Source: Delftia sp. PS-11 | Lineage (GTDB): Bacteria; Pseudomonadota; Gammaproteobacteria; Burkholderiales; Burkholderiaceae_C | NCBI RefSeq assembly: GCF_029870285.1 | Contig: NZ_JACSYA010000042.1 | Span: forward strand, 1-38,882 | Direction: 5' to 3' | DNA length: 38,882 nucleotides | Shown here: piece after piece, positions 16,886 through 25,369 of the stretch | Layout: each line of letters begins with the position of its first letter | Numbering within the stretch: the first letter of the stretch is position 1 | The notes under the pieces: generated by a model | Told to the model about the DNA's origin: nothing | Seen by the model: the letters and a program-made list of their open reading frames with translations, nothing else | The model's database searches: none | Translations under genes and position numbers: made by a program

Positions 16886-18034
16886 ATGAAATCCTCATTC
16901 GTGAAAAAGACTGTGGTGCTGGCGGTTCTGGGTTCGGCGGCACCTTTGGCCGCCCTGGCCCAACAAAGCAGTGTGAAGCTGTATGGCATCGTCGATGCCG
17001 GCATACGCCACACCACCAATGAAGGCGCCAGCAAGAGCGGCAAAACCCAGATGGTCGGCGGCGGCATGTCGCAAAGCCGCTGGGGCATCAATATCACCGA
17101 GGATCTGGGCGGCGGGCTGGCAGCCATTGCCAACCTGGAGTCCCGCTTTCTTGCCGATACGGGCGAGCAGGCTGCAGCCAGCTATTTCCAGCAGTCCTGG
17201 GTCGGCCTGCGCAGCAGCAGCCTGGGCCAGATCACCATGGGCCGCCAGTACAACATGTTGTTTGATCTGGTGACTTCCACTTACGCCTCCTTTCCATATT
17301 CGCCGTACATGGAGGCCTACAAGCCCGAGATCGGCATGTCCATGGGCGCGCGTGCCAGCAACATGGTCAAGTACCTGGCCGAGTTTGGTCCCGTGCGCGG
17401 CGCGCTGCAGTACTCGTTCGACGAGAACAACACCTTCGACAAGGCGGGCACTGGCGTGAACGCCGGCGGAGCAGTCAAGACGGCAGGCGGCTATCTGCGC
17501 TATTCGCAAAATGGCATTTCCGCAGGCGCCGGCTATCTGGGCACCACGCTGCCGGCCGGCACCAAGGTCGATGCCTGGACCCTGGGCGGCTCGTACCGCG
17601 TAGGTCCGTGGTACCTGAACCTCGGCTATGGCCTGAACAAGCGCAAGGACGCCTTCCCGTCCGCTGCTGCGGGCGGAGCCATCGATCAGGCGCTGCTCAA
17701 TTCCTACTGGACGGGCTCATCCAATGGCGGCTTCGTGGCCGGCGATGCCAACAAGCGCCAGATGTACAAAATGGGCTTCGGCTACCAGCTCACGCCGCAG
17801 ATCAACGTTGGCGCGCATTACTACCATGCCAAGCAGTCGGGCTCTGTCACCGGCGCGTTCAATGGCAAGGCTGACTTCCTGGTCGCCGTGGTGGACTACG
17901 CATTCTCCAAGCGCACCGATGCCTATGTGGCGCTGGACCACACCAAGACCAGCGGCGGCTCGGGCGTGATGCTCGATGCCAACGGCGCGACCAAGCGCAC
18001 AGGTTTCACCGTGGGCCTGCGCCACCGCTTCTGA
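16886..18034 (+). CDS. second porin, Omp32-like
   Basis: Outer-membrane porin of 382 aa. The signal peptide MKSSFVKKTVVLAVLGSAAPLAALA is cleaved before QQSSVKLYGIVDAGI; the C-terminus is RHRF. It belongs to the same family as the first porin but differs clearly in sequence and length, and its codon use is less extreme, so the pair is an old duplication or two separate acquisitions rather than a recent copy. An AGAGAGAG ribosome site lies 8-15 bases upstream. Such secondary porins are often induced for particular solutes; nothing here shows which one. Confidence 0.93.
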   Translation: MKSSFVKKTVVLAVLGSAAPLAALAQQSSVKLYGIVDAGIRHTTNEGASKSGKTQMVGGGMSQSRWGINITEDLGGGLAAIANLESRFLADTGEQAAASYFQQSWVGLRSSSLGQITMGRQYNMLFDLVTSTYASFPYSPYMEAYKPEIGMSMGARASNMVKYLAEFGPVRGALQYSFDENNTFDKAGTGVNAGGAVKTAGGYLRYSQNGISAGAGYLGTTLPAGTKVDAWTLGGSYRVGPWYLNLGYGLNKRKDAFPSAAAGGAIDQALLNSYWTGSSNGGFVAGDANKRQMYKMGFGYQLTPQINVGAHYYHAKQSGSVTGAFNGKADFLVAVVDYAFSKRTDAYVALDHTKTSGGSGVMLDANGATKRTGFTVGLRHRF

Positions 18035-18064
18035 GTGCCTGCGCGCTTGCGCGCCTGATGCCCT

Positions 18065-18086
18065 GGCCTCCTTCGGGAGGCCTTTT
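18065..18086 (+). terminator. Rho-independent terminator of the second porin gene
   Basis: GGCCTCC-TTCG-GGAGGCC (18065-18082) followed by TTTT. Short but GC-rich with a stable tetraloop. Confidence 0.82.
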
Positions 18087-18155
18087 GCATGGCTTTTGCG
18101 TGCACGCCATGGCCGCTTGCTGCGTTAAGGTGACAGACCCATCCACAGAAAGAAG

Positions 18156-19388
18156 ATGCCGATGCAAGCCCAGCGCTGGAAAGCGGGAAGCCGTGCCTTT
18201 GCCCATATTGCCCAGTACCACCCCGAGCTGACGGCTTTCCGCCGGGAACTGCATGCACACCCCGAGCTGGGCTTTGAGGAGCGTTTCACGGCGGCGCGCG
18301 TCAAGGAGGCGCTGCTGCAGTGCGGCGTCGATGAAATCCATGAAGGCCTGGGGACCACGGGCCTGGTGGCCCTGATCCGTGGCCAGGGACACAGCTCGGG
18401 CGCCATGGTGGGCCTGCGCGCCGACATGGATGCATTGCCGATGGTGGAGCACAACGATTTTCCCTGGAAGTCCGGCAGGCAGGGCCTGATGCACGGCTGC
18501 GGACATGATGGCCATACGGCCATGCTGGTCGGCGCGGCGCGCTATCTGGCCGCCACGCGGCGCTTTGACGGCACGGCGGTGCTGATCTTCCAGCCTGCCG
18601 AGGAAGGGCGCGGCGGCGCACGCTCGATGATCAGCGACGGATTGTTCGAGCGCTTTCCCGTGCAGTCCATCTATGCCATGCACAACTGGCCGGCCATGCG
18701 CGCGGGCACCATCGGCATCAACATGGGGGCCATGATGGCTGCGGCCGACCGCATCACCATCGAGATCACGGGCCGTGGCGGCCATGGCGCCCACCCCTAC
18801 CAGACCGTGGATGTGGTGCTGGCTGCCGCGCACATCACCACGGCCGTGCAGAGCATTGTCTCGCGCAATGTGCGTGCCATCGACAGCGCCGTCATCAGCC
18901 TGTGCGCCGTGCAGGCGGGCGATCTGGGGGCCTTCAGCGTGATGCCGGGCTCGGCCACGCTGGTGGGCACGGTGCGCAGCTTTGATCCTGCCATTCAGGA
19001 CCGTGTGGAGCAGCGCCTTCAGGAGCTGTGCAGCGCCGTGGCGCTGGGCATGGGGGCCACGGCCAAAGTCCAGTACGAGCGCATCTATCCGGCGACCATC
19101 AACTCTGCGGCCGAGGCGGCGTTCGCCGCCGATGTGGCGCAGTCGCTGGTGGGGGCCGAGAACCTGGACCGCAACCTGGAGCCCAGCATGGGGGCCGAGG
19201 ATTTCTCGTTCATGCTGCAGCGCAGGCCCGGGGCCTATCTGCGGCTGGGCCAGGCCGCTGGCCCGCAGCCGGGCGTGCCGCTGCACAGCAGCCGCTACGA
19301 TTTCAACGATGAGGTGCTGCCGCTGGGTGCGGCATTGCATGCCAGCCTGATCGAGCAGGCCATGCCGCTGCCTTCGCAGGACGTGTAG
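18156..19388 (+). CDS. M20D-family amidohydrolase (hippurate hydrolase-like)
   Basis: Metal-dependent amidohydrolase of 410 aa (or 408 from the ATG at 18162, better spaced from AGAAG). It likely cleaves N-acyl amino acids. Motifs of the family are present in order: FRRELHAHPELGFEE, LRADMDALPM with the Asp ligand, MHGCGHDGHTAMLVGAARYL with Cys and two His, FQPAEEGRGGARSM with the Glu pair, the dimerisation-domain GRGGHGAHPYQTVD, and the last His near PLHSSRYDFND. M20D members act on hippurate, indole-acetyl or N-acetyl amino acids; the substrate here cannot be told. Convergent with the tetR gene (11-base gap). Confidence 0.9.
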   Translation: MPMQAQRWKAGSRAFAHIAQYHPELTAFRRELHAHPELGFEERFTAARVKEALLQCGVDEIHEGLGTTGLVALIRGQGHSSGAMVGLRADMDALPMVEHNDFPWKSGRQGLMHGCGHDGHTAMLVGAARYLAATRRFDGTAVLIFQPAEEGRGGARSMISDGLFERFPVQSIYAMHNWPAMRAGTIGINMGAMMAAADRITIEITGRGGHGAHPYQTVDVVLAAAHITTAVQSIVSRNVRAIDSAVISLCAVQAGDLGAFSVMPGSATLVGTVRSFDPAIQDRVEQRLQELCSAVALGMGATAKVQYERIYPATINSAAEAAFAADVAQSLVGAENLDRNLEPSMGAEDFSFMLQRRPGAYLRLGQAAGPQPGVPLHSSRYDFNDEVLPLGAALHASLIEQAMPLPSQDV

Positions 19389-19399
19389 CGTCCGCGGCT

Positions 19400-20002
19400 T
19401 CAGCCGCCCTGTGTCTCCCGTGCGGTCAGATGGGCCAGCACGGTCTGCAGGATCTCATCGGACAGGGCTGGCCGGGCCGCCGCCGTGGCGCGGGCCAGCA
19501 CCAGCGCGCCGACCATGCTGCTGAGCATGGCCATGGCCTGCGCGCGCAGCGCTGCATCCGGCATCTGATCGTCACCCAGCGCGCCGATCACGCGCGCGAA
19601 TCTGGTGATGTTGCGTTCCACCCCTTGCGCGAAGACCTCCGACAGATCGCCTCCGGCCCGCGCCACATCCACGGCCAGCGCTGCAGCGGGGCAGCCGTTG
19701 CCTGGGCTGTCGCGGTGCTGCGGTGACAGATAGGCCTGCACGCGTGCGGCCAGGCTGCTGGCCTGTCCGTCCGGCTGCCCGTCCAGCGGTGCAATCGACC
19801 AGTCGAAGGCCCGCGCGCAGGCCTCGCGCACCAGCGCGTCCTTGGAATCGAAATGCCGGTACAGCCCGCCATGGGTCAGGCCTGCATCCCGGGTGACGTC
19901 GGCCACGCCAATGCCGTCCAGGCCGTGTTCACGGTACAGCCGGGCGGCGGCTTCCAGGATGTCCTGCCGGTTTTGCGCGGCCTGGGCTTTCGAGACTTTC
20001 AT
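19400..20002 (-). CDS. TetR family transcriptional repressor
   Basis: 200-aa regulator with an N-terminal TetR helix-turn-helix (IGVADVTRDAGLTHGGLYRHFDSKDALV, about residues 31-58) and an all-helical ligand domain with the GCPAAALAVDVARAG segment common in YxaF/YcdC-like members. It is divergent from the fabF-type gene, and a palindromic operator candidate lies 43 bases from its start, so autoregulation together with control of the ketosynthase gene is the simplest reading. The ligand is unknown. Confidence 0.92.
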   Translation of the reverse strand: MKVSKAQAAQNRQDILEAAARLYREHGLDGIGVADVTRDAGLTHGGLYRHFDSKDALVREACARAFDWSIAPLDGQPDGQASSLAARVQAYLSPQHRDSPGNGCPAAALAVDVARAGGDLSEVFAQGVERNITRFARVIGALGDDQMPDAALRAQAMAMLSSMVGALVLARATAAARPALSDEILQTVLAHLTARETQGG

Positions 20003-20023
20003 GCAATGCTACCTATTGATTGC

Positions 20024-20064
20024 GACCGTTATCAAAATGCATTTATGATGACGATCGTTATCAT
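20024..20064. promoter_or_regulatory. TetR operator candidate
   Basis: A near-perfect 20-bp palindrome at 20045-20064 (ATGAT-N10-ATCAT with central ACGATCGT, two mismatched positions) shares its half GATCGTTATCA (20053-20063) with GACCGTTATCA at 20024-20034. The two copies are 29 bases apart, about three helical turns. It lies in the tetR-fabF intergenic region. Confidence 0.65.
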
Positions 20065-20127
20065 AAAACCGGACAGCGCGTGCCTGCGGGCTCTGGCGCT
20101 GGCCATCCGTTCGATATGGAGCATCCT

Positions 20128-20190
20128 ATGAGCGTTTGCATGGGTTGGTGCGGCAGCGGCCGTGTGTGCAGTCAGGCGGGCATGCCATGA
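20128..20190 (+). CDS. possible 20-residue Cys-containing leader peptide
   Basis: ATG at 20128 with a GGAG site 8-11 bases upstream opens a 20-codon frame, MSVCMGWCGSGRVCSQAGMP. Its TGA overlaps the fabF ATG by the four bases ATGA (20187-20190). That overlap, the good ribosome site and the weak site before fabF itself suggest translational coupling. Three Cys residues (4, 8, 14) are unusual for so short a frame. It may equally be chance in GC-rich sequence. Confidence 0.3.
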   Translation: MSVCMGWCGSGRVCSQAGMP

Positions 20191-21488
20191 CGCGGCGCGT
20201 GGTCATCACCGGCATGGGCATGGTCGGCCCTCTGGGCAGGGGCATTGAGCTGGCCTGGCGCCGCCTGCTGGCGGGAGAGTCCGGCGTGCGCCGCCTGCCC
20301 GAAGGGCTTGCACCCGATGTGCCGGCCCAGGTGGCAGGCCAGGTGCCCGATCTGGCCAGCGATCCCGAAGGCGGCTGGGACGCCGGTGCCGTGGCATCCT
20401 CCAAGGACCAGCGCAAGATGGACCGCTTCATTCCGCTGGCGCTGGAGGCCTGCGGGCAGGCGCTGGCCCAGGCAGGCTGGCAGCCCGCCAGCGAGCATGA
20501 GCGTACGCGCACGGCCTGCATCATTGCATCGGGCATCGGCGGATTTGGGGCGATAGCCCAGGCGGTGCGCACCACGGATGGCAAGGGCGTGTCGCGCCTG
20601 TCGCCGTTCACCGTGCCGTCGTTCCTGGTCAACCTCGCGGCAGGCCATGTCTCGATCCGCCATGGGCTCAAAGGGCCGCTGGGTGCGCCCGTGACGGCAT
20701 GCGCTGCCAGTGTGCAGGCGGTCGGGGACGGGCTGCGGATGATCCGCTCTGGCGAGGCCGATGTGGCGCTGTGCGGCGGAACCGAGGCGGCCATCGACCG
20801 TGTGAGCCTGGGTGCTTTCGCGGCCGCCAAGGCGCTGTCCACAGCCTACAACGACCGCCCCCATGAGGCTTCGCGCCCCTTCGATGCCGGCCGCGACGGC
20901 TTCGTGATGGGCGAGGGCGCCGGCGCCCTGGTGCTGGAGGGGCTGGACCATGCGCTGGCACGCGGCGCCGTGCCGCTGGCCGAGGTGGTGGGCTATGGCA
21001 CGAGTGCCGATGCCCACCACATCACCTCGGGCCCCGAGGACGGCGATGGCGCGCGCCGCAGCATGGCACTGGCGCTGGCCATGGCCGGGCTGCAGCCGCA
21101 GCAGGTGCAGTACCTCAATGCCCACGCGACCTCCACGCCCGTGGGCGACCGGGGCGAGCTGGCCGCCATGCGCGCGCTGTTCGGTGCGGACAGTGGCCCC
21201 GCCTATGGAGGCCCCGCCTATGGTGGCCCCGCCATCAGTTCCACCAAGTCGGCCACGGGCCATCTGCTGGGGGCTGCCGGCGCAGTCGCTGCCATCTTCA
21301 CGGTGATGGCGCTGCGCGACCAGATGGCGCCTGCCACGCTCAATCTGGTGCAGCCCGATCCGCTGACGGCCGGGCTGGACATGGTGGCCGGCACTGCACG
21401 GCCCTGGGCCATGGAGCATGCCCTGGTCAATGGCTTCGGCTTTGGCGGCGTCAATGCCTCGCTGGTGCTGCGGCGCTGGCAGGGCTGA
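20187..21488 (+). CDS. 3-oxoacyl-ACP synthase II-like ketosynthase (solo FabF)
   Basis: Condensing enzyme of the FabF type, 433 aa from the ATG at 20187 (MTRRVVITGMGMVGPLG). The Cys-His-His triad is intact: Cys172 in TACAASVQAV, His313 in NAHATSTPVGD and His359 in KSATGHLLGAAG, with Lys354. It is not in a fatty-acid synthesis cluster: no acpP, fabG or malonyltransferase is near, and a TetR gene is divergent, so a specialised or stress-linked role in fatty acid composition is more likely than the housekeeping one. A run of GPAYG repeats (21195-21233) is inserted just before the SSTK motif. Confidence 0.9.
   Translation: MTRRVVITGMGMVGPLGRGIELAWRRLLAGESGVRRLPEGLAPDVPAQVAGQVPDLASDPEGGWDAGAVASSKDQRKMDRFIPLALEACGQALAQAGWQPASEHERTRTACIIASGIGGFGAIAQAVRTTDGKGVSRLSPFTVPSFLVNLAAGHVSIRHGLKGPLGAPVTACAASVQAVGDGLRMIRSGEADVALCGGTEAAIDRVSLGAFAAAKALSTAYNDRPHEASRPFDAGRDGFVMGEGAGALVLEGLDHALARGAVPLAEVVGYGTSADAHHITSGPEDGDGARRSMALALAMAGLQPQQVQYLNAHATSTPVGDRGELAAMRALFGADSGPAYGGPAYGGPAISSTKSATGHLLGAAGAVAAIFTVMALRDQMAPATLNLVQPDPLTAGLDMVAGTARPWAMEHALVNGFGFGGVNASLVLRRWQG
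21195..21233 (+). repeat. 15-base tandem repeat inside the ketosynthase gene
   Basis: GGCCCCGCCTATGG(A/T) occurs twice in full (21195-21209, 21210-21224) with a third partial copy (21225-21233), encoding GPAYG-GPAYG-GPA. The repeats keep the reading frame. Confidence 0.85.
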
Positions 21489-21521
21489 GGGCGTGTGCCG
21501 CCTGCCTGCGGCGCTGGCTGG

Positions 21522-22439
21522 CTAGGTATAGCGCTTGGCCCGCAGGTTGTTTTTCATCTGTTCCAGGGCAGGCTGCAGGGCCGGGCCGATGCGCAGTGCC
21601 ACGCAGGTGGCCAGCACGTCGATGACCAGCAGGTGCAGCAGGCGCGAGACCATGGGGCTGTAGCGGTCATAGCCTTCGGGGTGGTCTGCGGCCAGATGGA
21701 CATGGCATGCCGAGGCCAGCGGCGAGCCGCTGGCCGTGATGGCGATGGTGGTGGCGCCGTTCTTGCGCGCGATGTCTGCGGCGTCCATCAGGTCGCGCGT
21801 GCGTCCTGAATTGGAGATGATGACCACGCAGTCGCCCGGGCCCAGTAAGGTGGCGCTCATGACCTGCATGTGGCCGTCGCTGGTGGCCAGGCTGGTCACG
21901 CCCAGGCGGAAGAACTTGTGCTGGGCATCCTGTGCCACGATGCCCGAATTGCCTGCGCCGTAGAACTCGATGCGCCGTCCGGTCTGCCAGGTGGCTGCAA
22001 TGGCTTGCGCCGCCTGTTCGATGGCGGCAGTGCTGGCGGCATTGCGGTACTGCAGGAAGGCGGCGACGGCGTTGTCCACCACCTTGACCATGACGTCACT
22101 GGTCTTGTCGTCGCTGTCCACGCTGCGGTGGATGAAGGGCACCCCCTCGCTGACGCTGCCGGCCAGCTTGAGTTTGAAGTCCGCCAGGCCGTCATAGCCC
22201 ATGCTGCGGCAAAAGCGCACCACAGTCGGTTTGCTGACATGGGCGCGCTCTGCCAGTTCGCGCACGGGCAGTCGTGCAAAGGCCCGGGGATCGGCCAGCA
22301 CCAGACGGGCCACGCGCTGTTCGGCGGGAGCGAGCGAGGGCAGTGAGGCGGTGATGCGATCCAGCATGTAGTCGTAATGAGGGCGATGTTCGGTGGGGCG
22401 TGGCGCGAGCGGCGAATGCGCATTTTGCATGAGGCGCAT
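21522..22439 (-). CDS. RpiR-family sugar-phosphate-responsive regulator (HexR-like)
   Basis: 305-aa regulator from the ATG at 22439; later ATGs at 22430 and 22367 are possible starts. An RpiR helix-turn-helix (ELAERAHVSKPTVVRFCRSMGYDGLADFKLKL) occupies about residues 45-80, and a SIS sugar-phosphate-binding domain the C-terminal half (RIEFYGAGNSGIVAQDAQHKFFRLG; VVIISNSGRTRDLMDAADIA). It is divergent from tal-pgi with 130 bases between, so it likely senses a sugar phosphate and controls those genes, as HexR does for central carbon genes in other proteobacteria. No obvious HexR-type operator was found in the gap. Confidence 0.88.
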   Translation of the reverse strand: MRLMQNAHSPLAPRPTEHRPHYDYMLDRITASLPSLAPAEQRVARLVLADPRAFARLPVRELAERAHVSKPTVVRFCRSMGYDGLADFKLKLAGSVSEGVPFIHRSVDSDDKTSDVMVKVVDNAVAAFLQYRNAASTAAIEQAAQAIAATWQTGRRIEFYGAGNSGIVAQDAQHKFFRLGVTSLATSDGHMQVMSATLLGPGDCVVIISNSGRTRDLMDAADIARKNGATTIAITASGSPLASACHVHLAADHPEGYDRYSPMVSRLLHLLVIDVLATCVALRIGPALQPALEQMKNNLRAKRYT

Positions 22440-22569
22440 GCCTGTGCCCGCTTTCGCGAGGCGTGATGGGCATGGCCGGGCGCATACACTTGGAAGATTT
22501 CCGCAAAAATGCGCACCAGCAGGGTGCGTCCGGGCACTCCCGCCCTGCGCTGTGACCAGAGGATGAGCC

Positions 22570-23520
22570 ATGAACCAGCTTGACGCGCTTCGACAGTACA
22601 CGACCGTGGTGGCCGATACCGGTGATTTTCACCAGCTGGCCCGGTTCCAGCCCCAGGATGCGACGACCAATCCCTCGCTGATCCTCAAGGCCGTGCAAAA
22701 AGCCGAGTATGCGCCGCTGATGCGTGCCACCGTGGCCCAGTACAAGGGCCGTGGCCTTGATGAGGTCATGGACCGCATGCTGGTGCGCTTCGGCTGCGAG
22801 ATTCTCAACACCATCCCGGGCCGGGTCTCCACCGAGGTCGATGCGCGCCTGTCCTTCGATACGGCGGCCACCGTGGCGCGTGCCGAACGCCTGATCGAGC
22901 TGTACCAGGCCCAGGGCGTGCACACGCAGCGGGTGCTCATCAAGATCGCCGCGACCTGGGAGGGCATCGAGGCTGCGCGCCAGCTGGAGCTGCGCGGCAT
23001 CCACACCAACCTCACGCTGCTGTTCTCGTTCTGCCAGGCCGTGGCCTGCGGGCAGGCCCGGGTGCAGCTGATCTCGCCTTTCGTGGGCCGTATCTACGAC
23101 TGGTACAAGAAGCAGGCCGGCGCGCAGTGGGACGAGGCCGCCATGGCCGGTGCCAACGATCCCGGTGTGCGTTCGGTGCGCGCCATCTATGAGCACTACA
23201 AGCACTTCGGCATTGCGACCGAGGTCATGGGCGCGAGTTTTCGCAACACCGGGCAGATTGTGGCGCTGGCGGGCTGCGACCTGCTGACCATCGCGCCCGA
23301 ACTGCTGGCCCAGCTCGGTGCCAGCGAAGCGCCGGTCGTGCAGGCCCTGGATGCCGAGGCAGCGCGCACCCTGGCGCTCGATCCTGTGCACTACGACGAG
23401 GCGGGTTTTCGCCTGGCGCTCAACGAGGACGCCATGGCCACCGAGAAGCTGGCCGAGGGCATCCGTGCCTTTGCCGCAGATACGCGCAAGCTGGAGCAGC
23501 TGATGCAGCAGGCCGCATAA
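22570..23520 (+). CDS. tal: transaldolase
   Basis: Non-oxidative pentose-phosphate enzyme moving a dihydroxyacetone unit between sugar phosphates. 316 aa, the standard length of TalB-type transaldolase. The Schiff-base lysine is Lys125 in [12 protein letters not shown]; other signatures are [12 protein letters not shown] (residues 30-41) and [14 protein letters not shown]. The start at 22570 follows an AGAGGA ribosome site. pgi follows after 18 bases, presumably in the same operon. Confidence 0.97.
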   Translation: MNQLDALRQYTTVVADTGDFHQLARFQPQDATTNPSLILKAVQKAEYAPLMRATVAQYKGRGLDEVMDRMLVRFGCEILNTIPGRVSTEVDARLSFDTAATVARAERLIELYQAQGVHTQRVLIKIAATWEGIEAARQLELRGIHTNLTLLFSFCQAVACGQARVQLISPFVGRIYDWYKKQAGAQWDEAAMAGANDPGVRSVRAIYEHYKHFGIATEVMGASFRNTGQIVALAGCDLLTIAPELLAQLGASEAPVVQALDAEAARTLALDPVHYDEAGFRLALNEDAMATEKLAEGIRAFAADTRKLEQLMQQAA

Positions 23521-23538
23521 GAAGAATGGAAAAAAATC

Positions 23539-25158
23539 TTGCCCCCACTGTGTGATTCCCTGCCTGCCTGGAGTGCGCTGCAGGCCCATTACCGCGACGA
23601 GGTCCAGGCGCTGGACCTGCGCCAGGCATTTGCCGCCGATGCAGGGCGGCTAGATGCGCTGAGCCAGCAGGCGCCCCATGTGTTCGCCGATCTGTCCAAG
23701 AACCTCTGGACCGTGCGCACCGAGGAGCTGCTGCGCGCCCTGGCGCAGCAAAGCGGCGTGCAGGCCCGGCGCGATGCCATGCTGGCCGGCGCGCATGTCA
23801 ATGCTTCCGAAGACCGTGCCGCCATGCACTGGCTGCTGCGCATGCCCGCCGACCGGGGGGGGCTGCGTGAATGCGCTGTCGTGCAGCAGTGGCAGCCCGG
23901 CATGCACCAGGCCCTGCAGGATGTGCACGATACCCTGGACGCCATGCTGGCGCTGGCCGAACAGGTGCGTGCCGACGAAGGCATCACCGACATCGTCAAT
24001 ATCGGCATCGGCGGCTCGCACCTGGGACCCGAGGTGGTTGCCAATGCGCTGGAGGACTGGGTCGATTCGGGCAAGAACTTCCACTTCGTCTCCAATGTGG
24101 ACGGCCATGAACTGGGCCATGTGCTGAGGCGCGTGCGCCCGGCCAGCACGCTGTTCCTGATCGCCTCCAAATCCTTCACCACGGCCGAGACCATGCTCAA
24201 TGCGCGCTCGGCCCGCCAGTGGTTCCTGGCGCAGGGCGGCAGCGAGGACCCTCAGGCTGCGTGCTCGATTGACCGGCATTTCGTGGCCCTCACCACGAAT
24301 GTGCAGGCAGCGGCCGAATTCGGCATCCGCCGCACCCTGGGTTTCTGGGACTGGGTGGGCGGGCGTTTCTCGCTGTGGTCGGCCATCGGCCTGCCCGTGG
24401 CGATTGCCATCGGCGCCGTGCAGTTTCGCGCGCTGCTGGCTGGCGCCCATGCCATGGATGCCCATTTCTTCACGGCGCCCATGGAGGCCAACCTGCCGCT
24501 GCGCCTGGGCCTGCTCGATGTCTGGTACCGCGATTTCTGCGGCTTTTCCAGCCGCTGCATCGCGCCCTACAGCCATGGCCTGCGCCGCCTGACGGCCTAC
24601 CTGCAGCAGCTGGAAATGGAGAGCAATGGCAAGGGCGTGACGCGCGAGGGCCAGCGCCTGGCCGTACCCACGGCGCCCGTGATCTGGGGCGAGCCGGGCA
24701 CCAATGGCCAGCACGCCTTCTTCCAGATGCTGCACCAGGGCCAGGATGTGATCCCGGTGGAGTTCATCGCGCTGCGCGATGGCGGCAAGTACCTTGGCGC
24801 GCACCACCAGAGCCTGGTAGTCAATGCCATCGCCCAGGCGCAGGCTCTGATGGAGGGGCGCCATGGCGAAGGCGCAGAACGCCATTGCGAAGGCAACCGC
24901 CCCAGCAGCTTCCTGCTGCTGCAGCAGCTCGATCCGGCCTCGCTGGGCGCGCTGATCGCGCTGTATGAGCACCGTGTCTTCACAGCCGGCGCTGTCTGGG
25001 GCATCAACAGCTTCGACCAGTGGGGCGTCGAATTGGGCAAGCACCTGGCCCGTCAGCTCCATGCGCGCCAGGACAGCGGTGACTGGCAGGGCGTCGATGC
25101 ATCGACCCGGGCCCTGATGCGCAGGCTGGCGGCGGGCGCTGCAGGCCCTGCACCATAG
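23539..25158 (+). CDS. pgi: glucose-6-phosphate isomerase
   Basis: Interconverts glucose-6-phosphate and fructose-6-phosphate. The family reading frame opens at a TTG at 23539 (539 aa). Signatures are GIGGSHLGPEVV, the catalytic Glu in QLEMESNGKG, His in GTNGQHAFFQMLHQG and the C-terminal Lys in WGVELGK. The start is odd: an ATG at 23526 lies in another frame that stops after nine codons, and the A7 tract at 23530-23536 lies between. Removing one A would join that ATG to pgi as MEKILPPLCDS. TTG initiation, transcriptional slippage or a sequencing error are all possible. Downstream of tal in a probable two-gene operon. Confidence 0.93.
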   Translation: MPPLCDSLPAWSALQAHYRDEVQALDLRQAFAADAGRLDALSQQAPHVFADLSKNLWTVRTEELLRALAQQSGVQARRDAMLAGAHVNASEDRAAMHWLLRMPADRGGLRECAVVQQWQPGMHQALQDVHDTLDAMLALAEQVRADEGITDIVNIGIGGSHLGPEVVANALEDWVDSGKNFHFVSNVDGHELGHVLRRVRPASTLFLIASKSFTTAETMLNARSARQWFLAQGGSEDPQAACSIDRHFVALTTNVQAAAEFGIRRTLGFWDWVGGRFSLWSAIGLPVAIAIGAVQFRALLAGAHAMDAHFFTAPMEANLPLRLGLLDVWYRDFCGFSSRCIAPYSHGLRRLTAYLQQLEMESNGKGVTREGQRLAVPTAPVIWGEPGTNGQHAFFQMLHQGQDVIPVEFIALRDGGKYLGAHHQSLVVNAIAQAQALMEGRHGEGAERHCEGNRPSSFLLLQQLDPASLGALIALYEHRVFTAGAVWGINSFDQWGVELGKHLARQLHARQDSGDWQGVDASTRALMRRLAAGAAGPAP

Positions 25159-25179
25159 CCGGGCACCAGCGCAGTGCGG

Positions 25180-25210
25180 GGTCATGTGACGCAGGCATGA
25201 CCTTCTTCCA
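25180..25210 (+). terminator. possible terminator after pgi
   Basis: GGTCATG (25180-25186) pairs with CATGACC (25196-25202) across nine bases, followed by TTCTTCC. The stem is short and the T-tract poor. Confidence 0.3.
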
Positions 25211-25369
25211 TTTCATCGTTATGCAGTGCGCGCATATTGATTGATAGTTGATGCAAGCGCCTTGACGGCGGCCTTGTTCCGGGTGCATGGGCATCCGGGG
25301 GCTGCTCCAGGCGAGGGAATGCCCAGCCGGCGTGTTCCCGATTTGCAACCTATTCCAAGGAGACCCTCG

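Noticed and set aside
22440..22569. HexR-type operator between the RpiR-family gene and tal
   Set aside because: No palindrome resembling the known TGTARTWWWAYTACA site was found in the gap.
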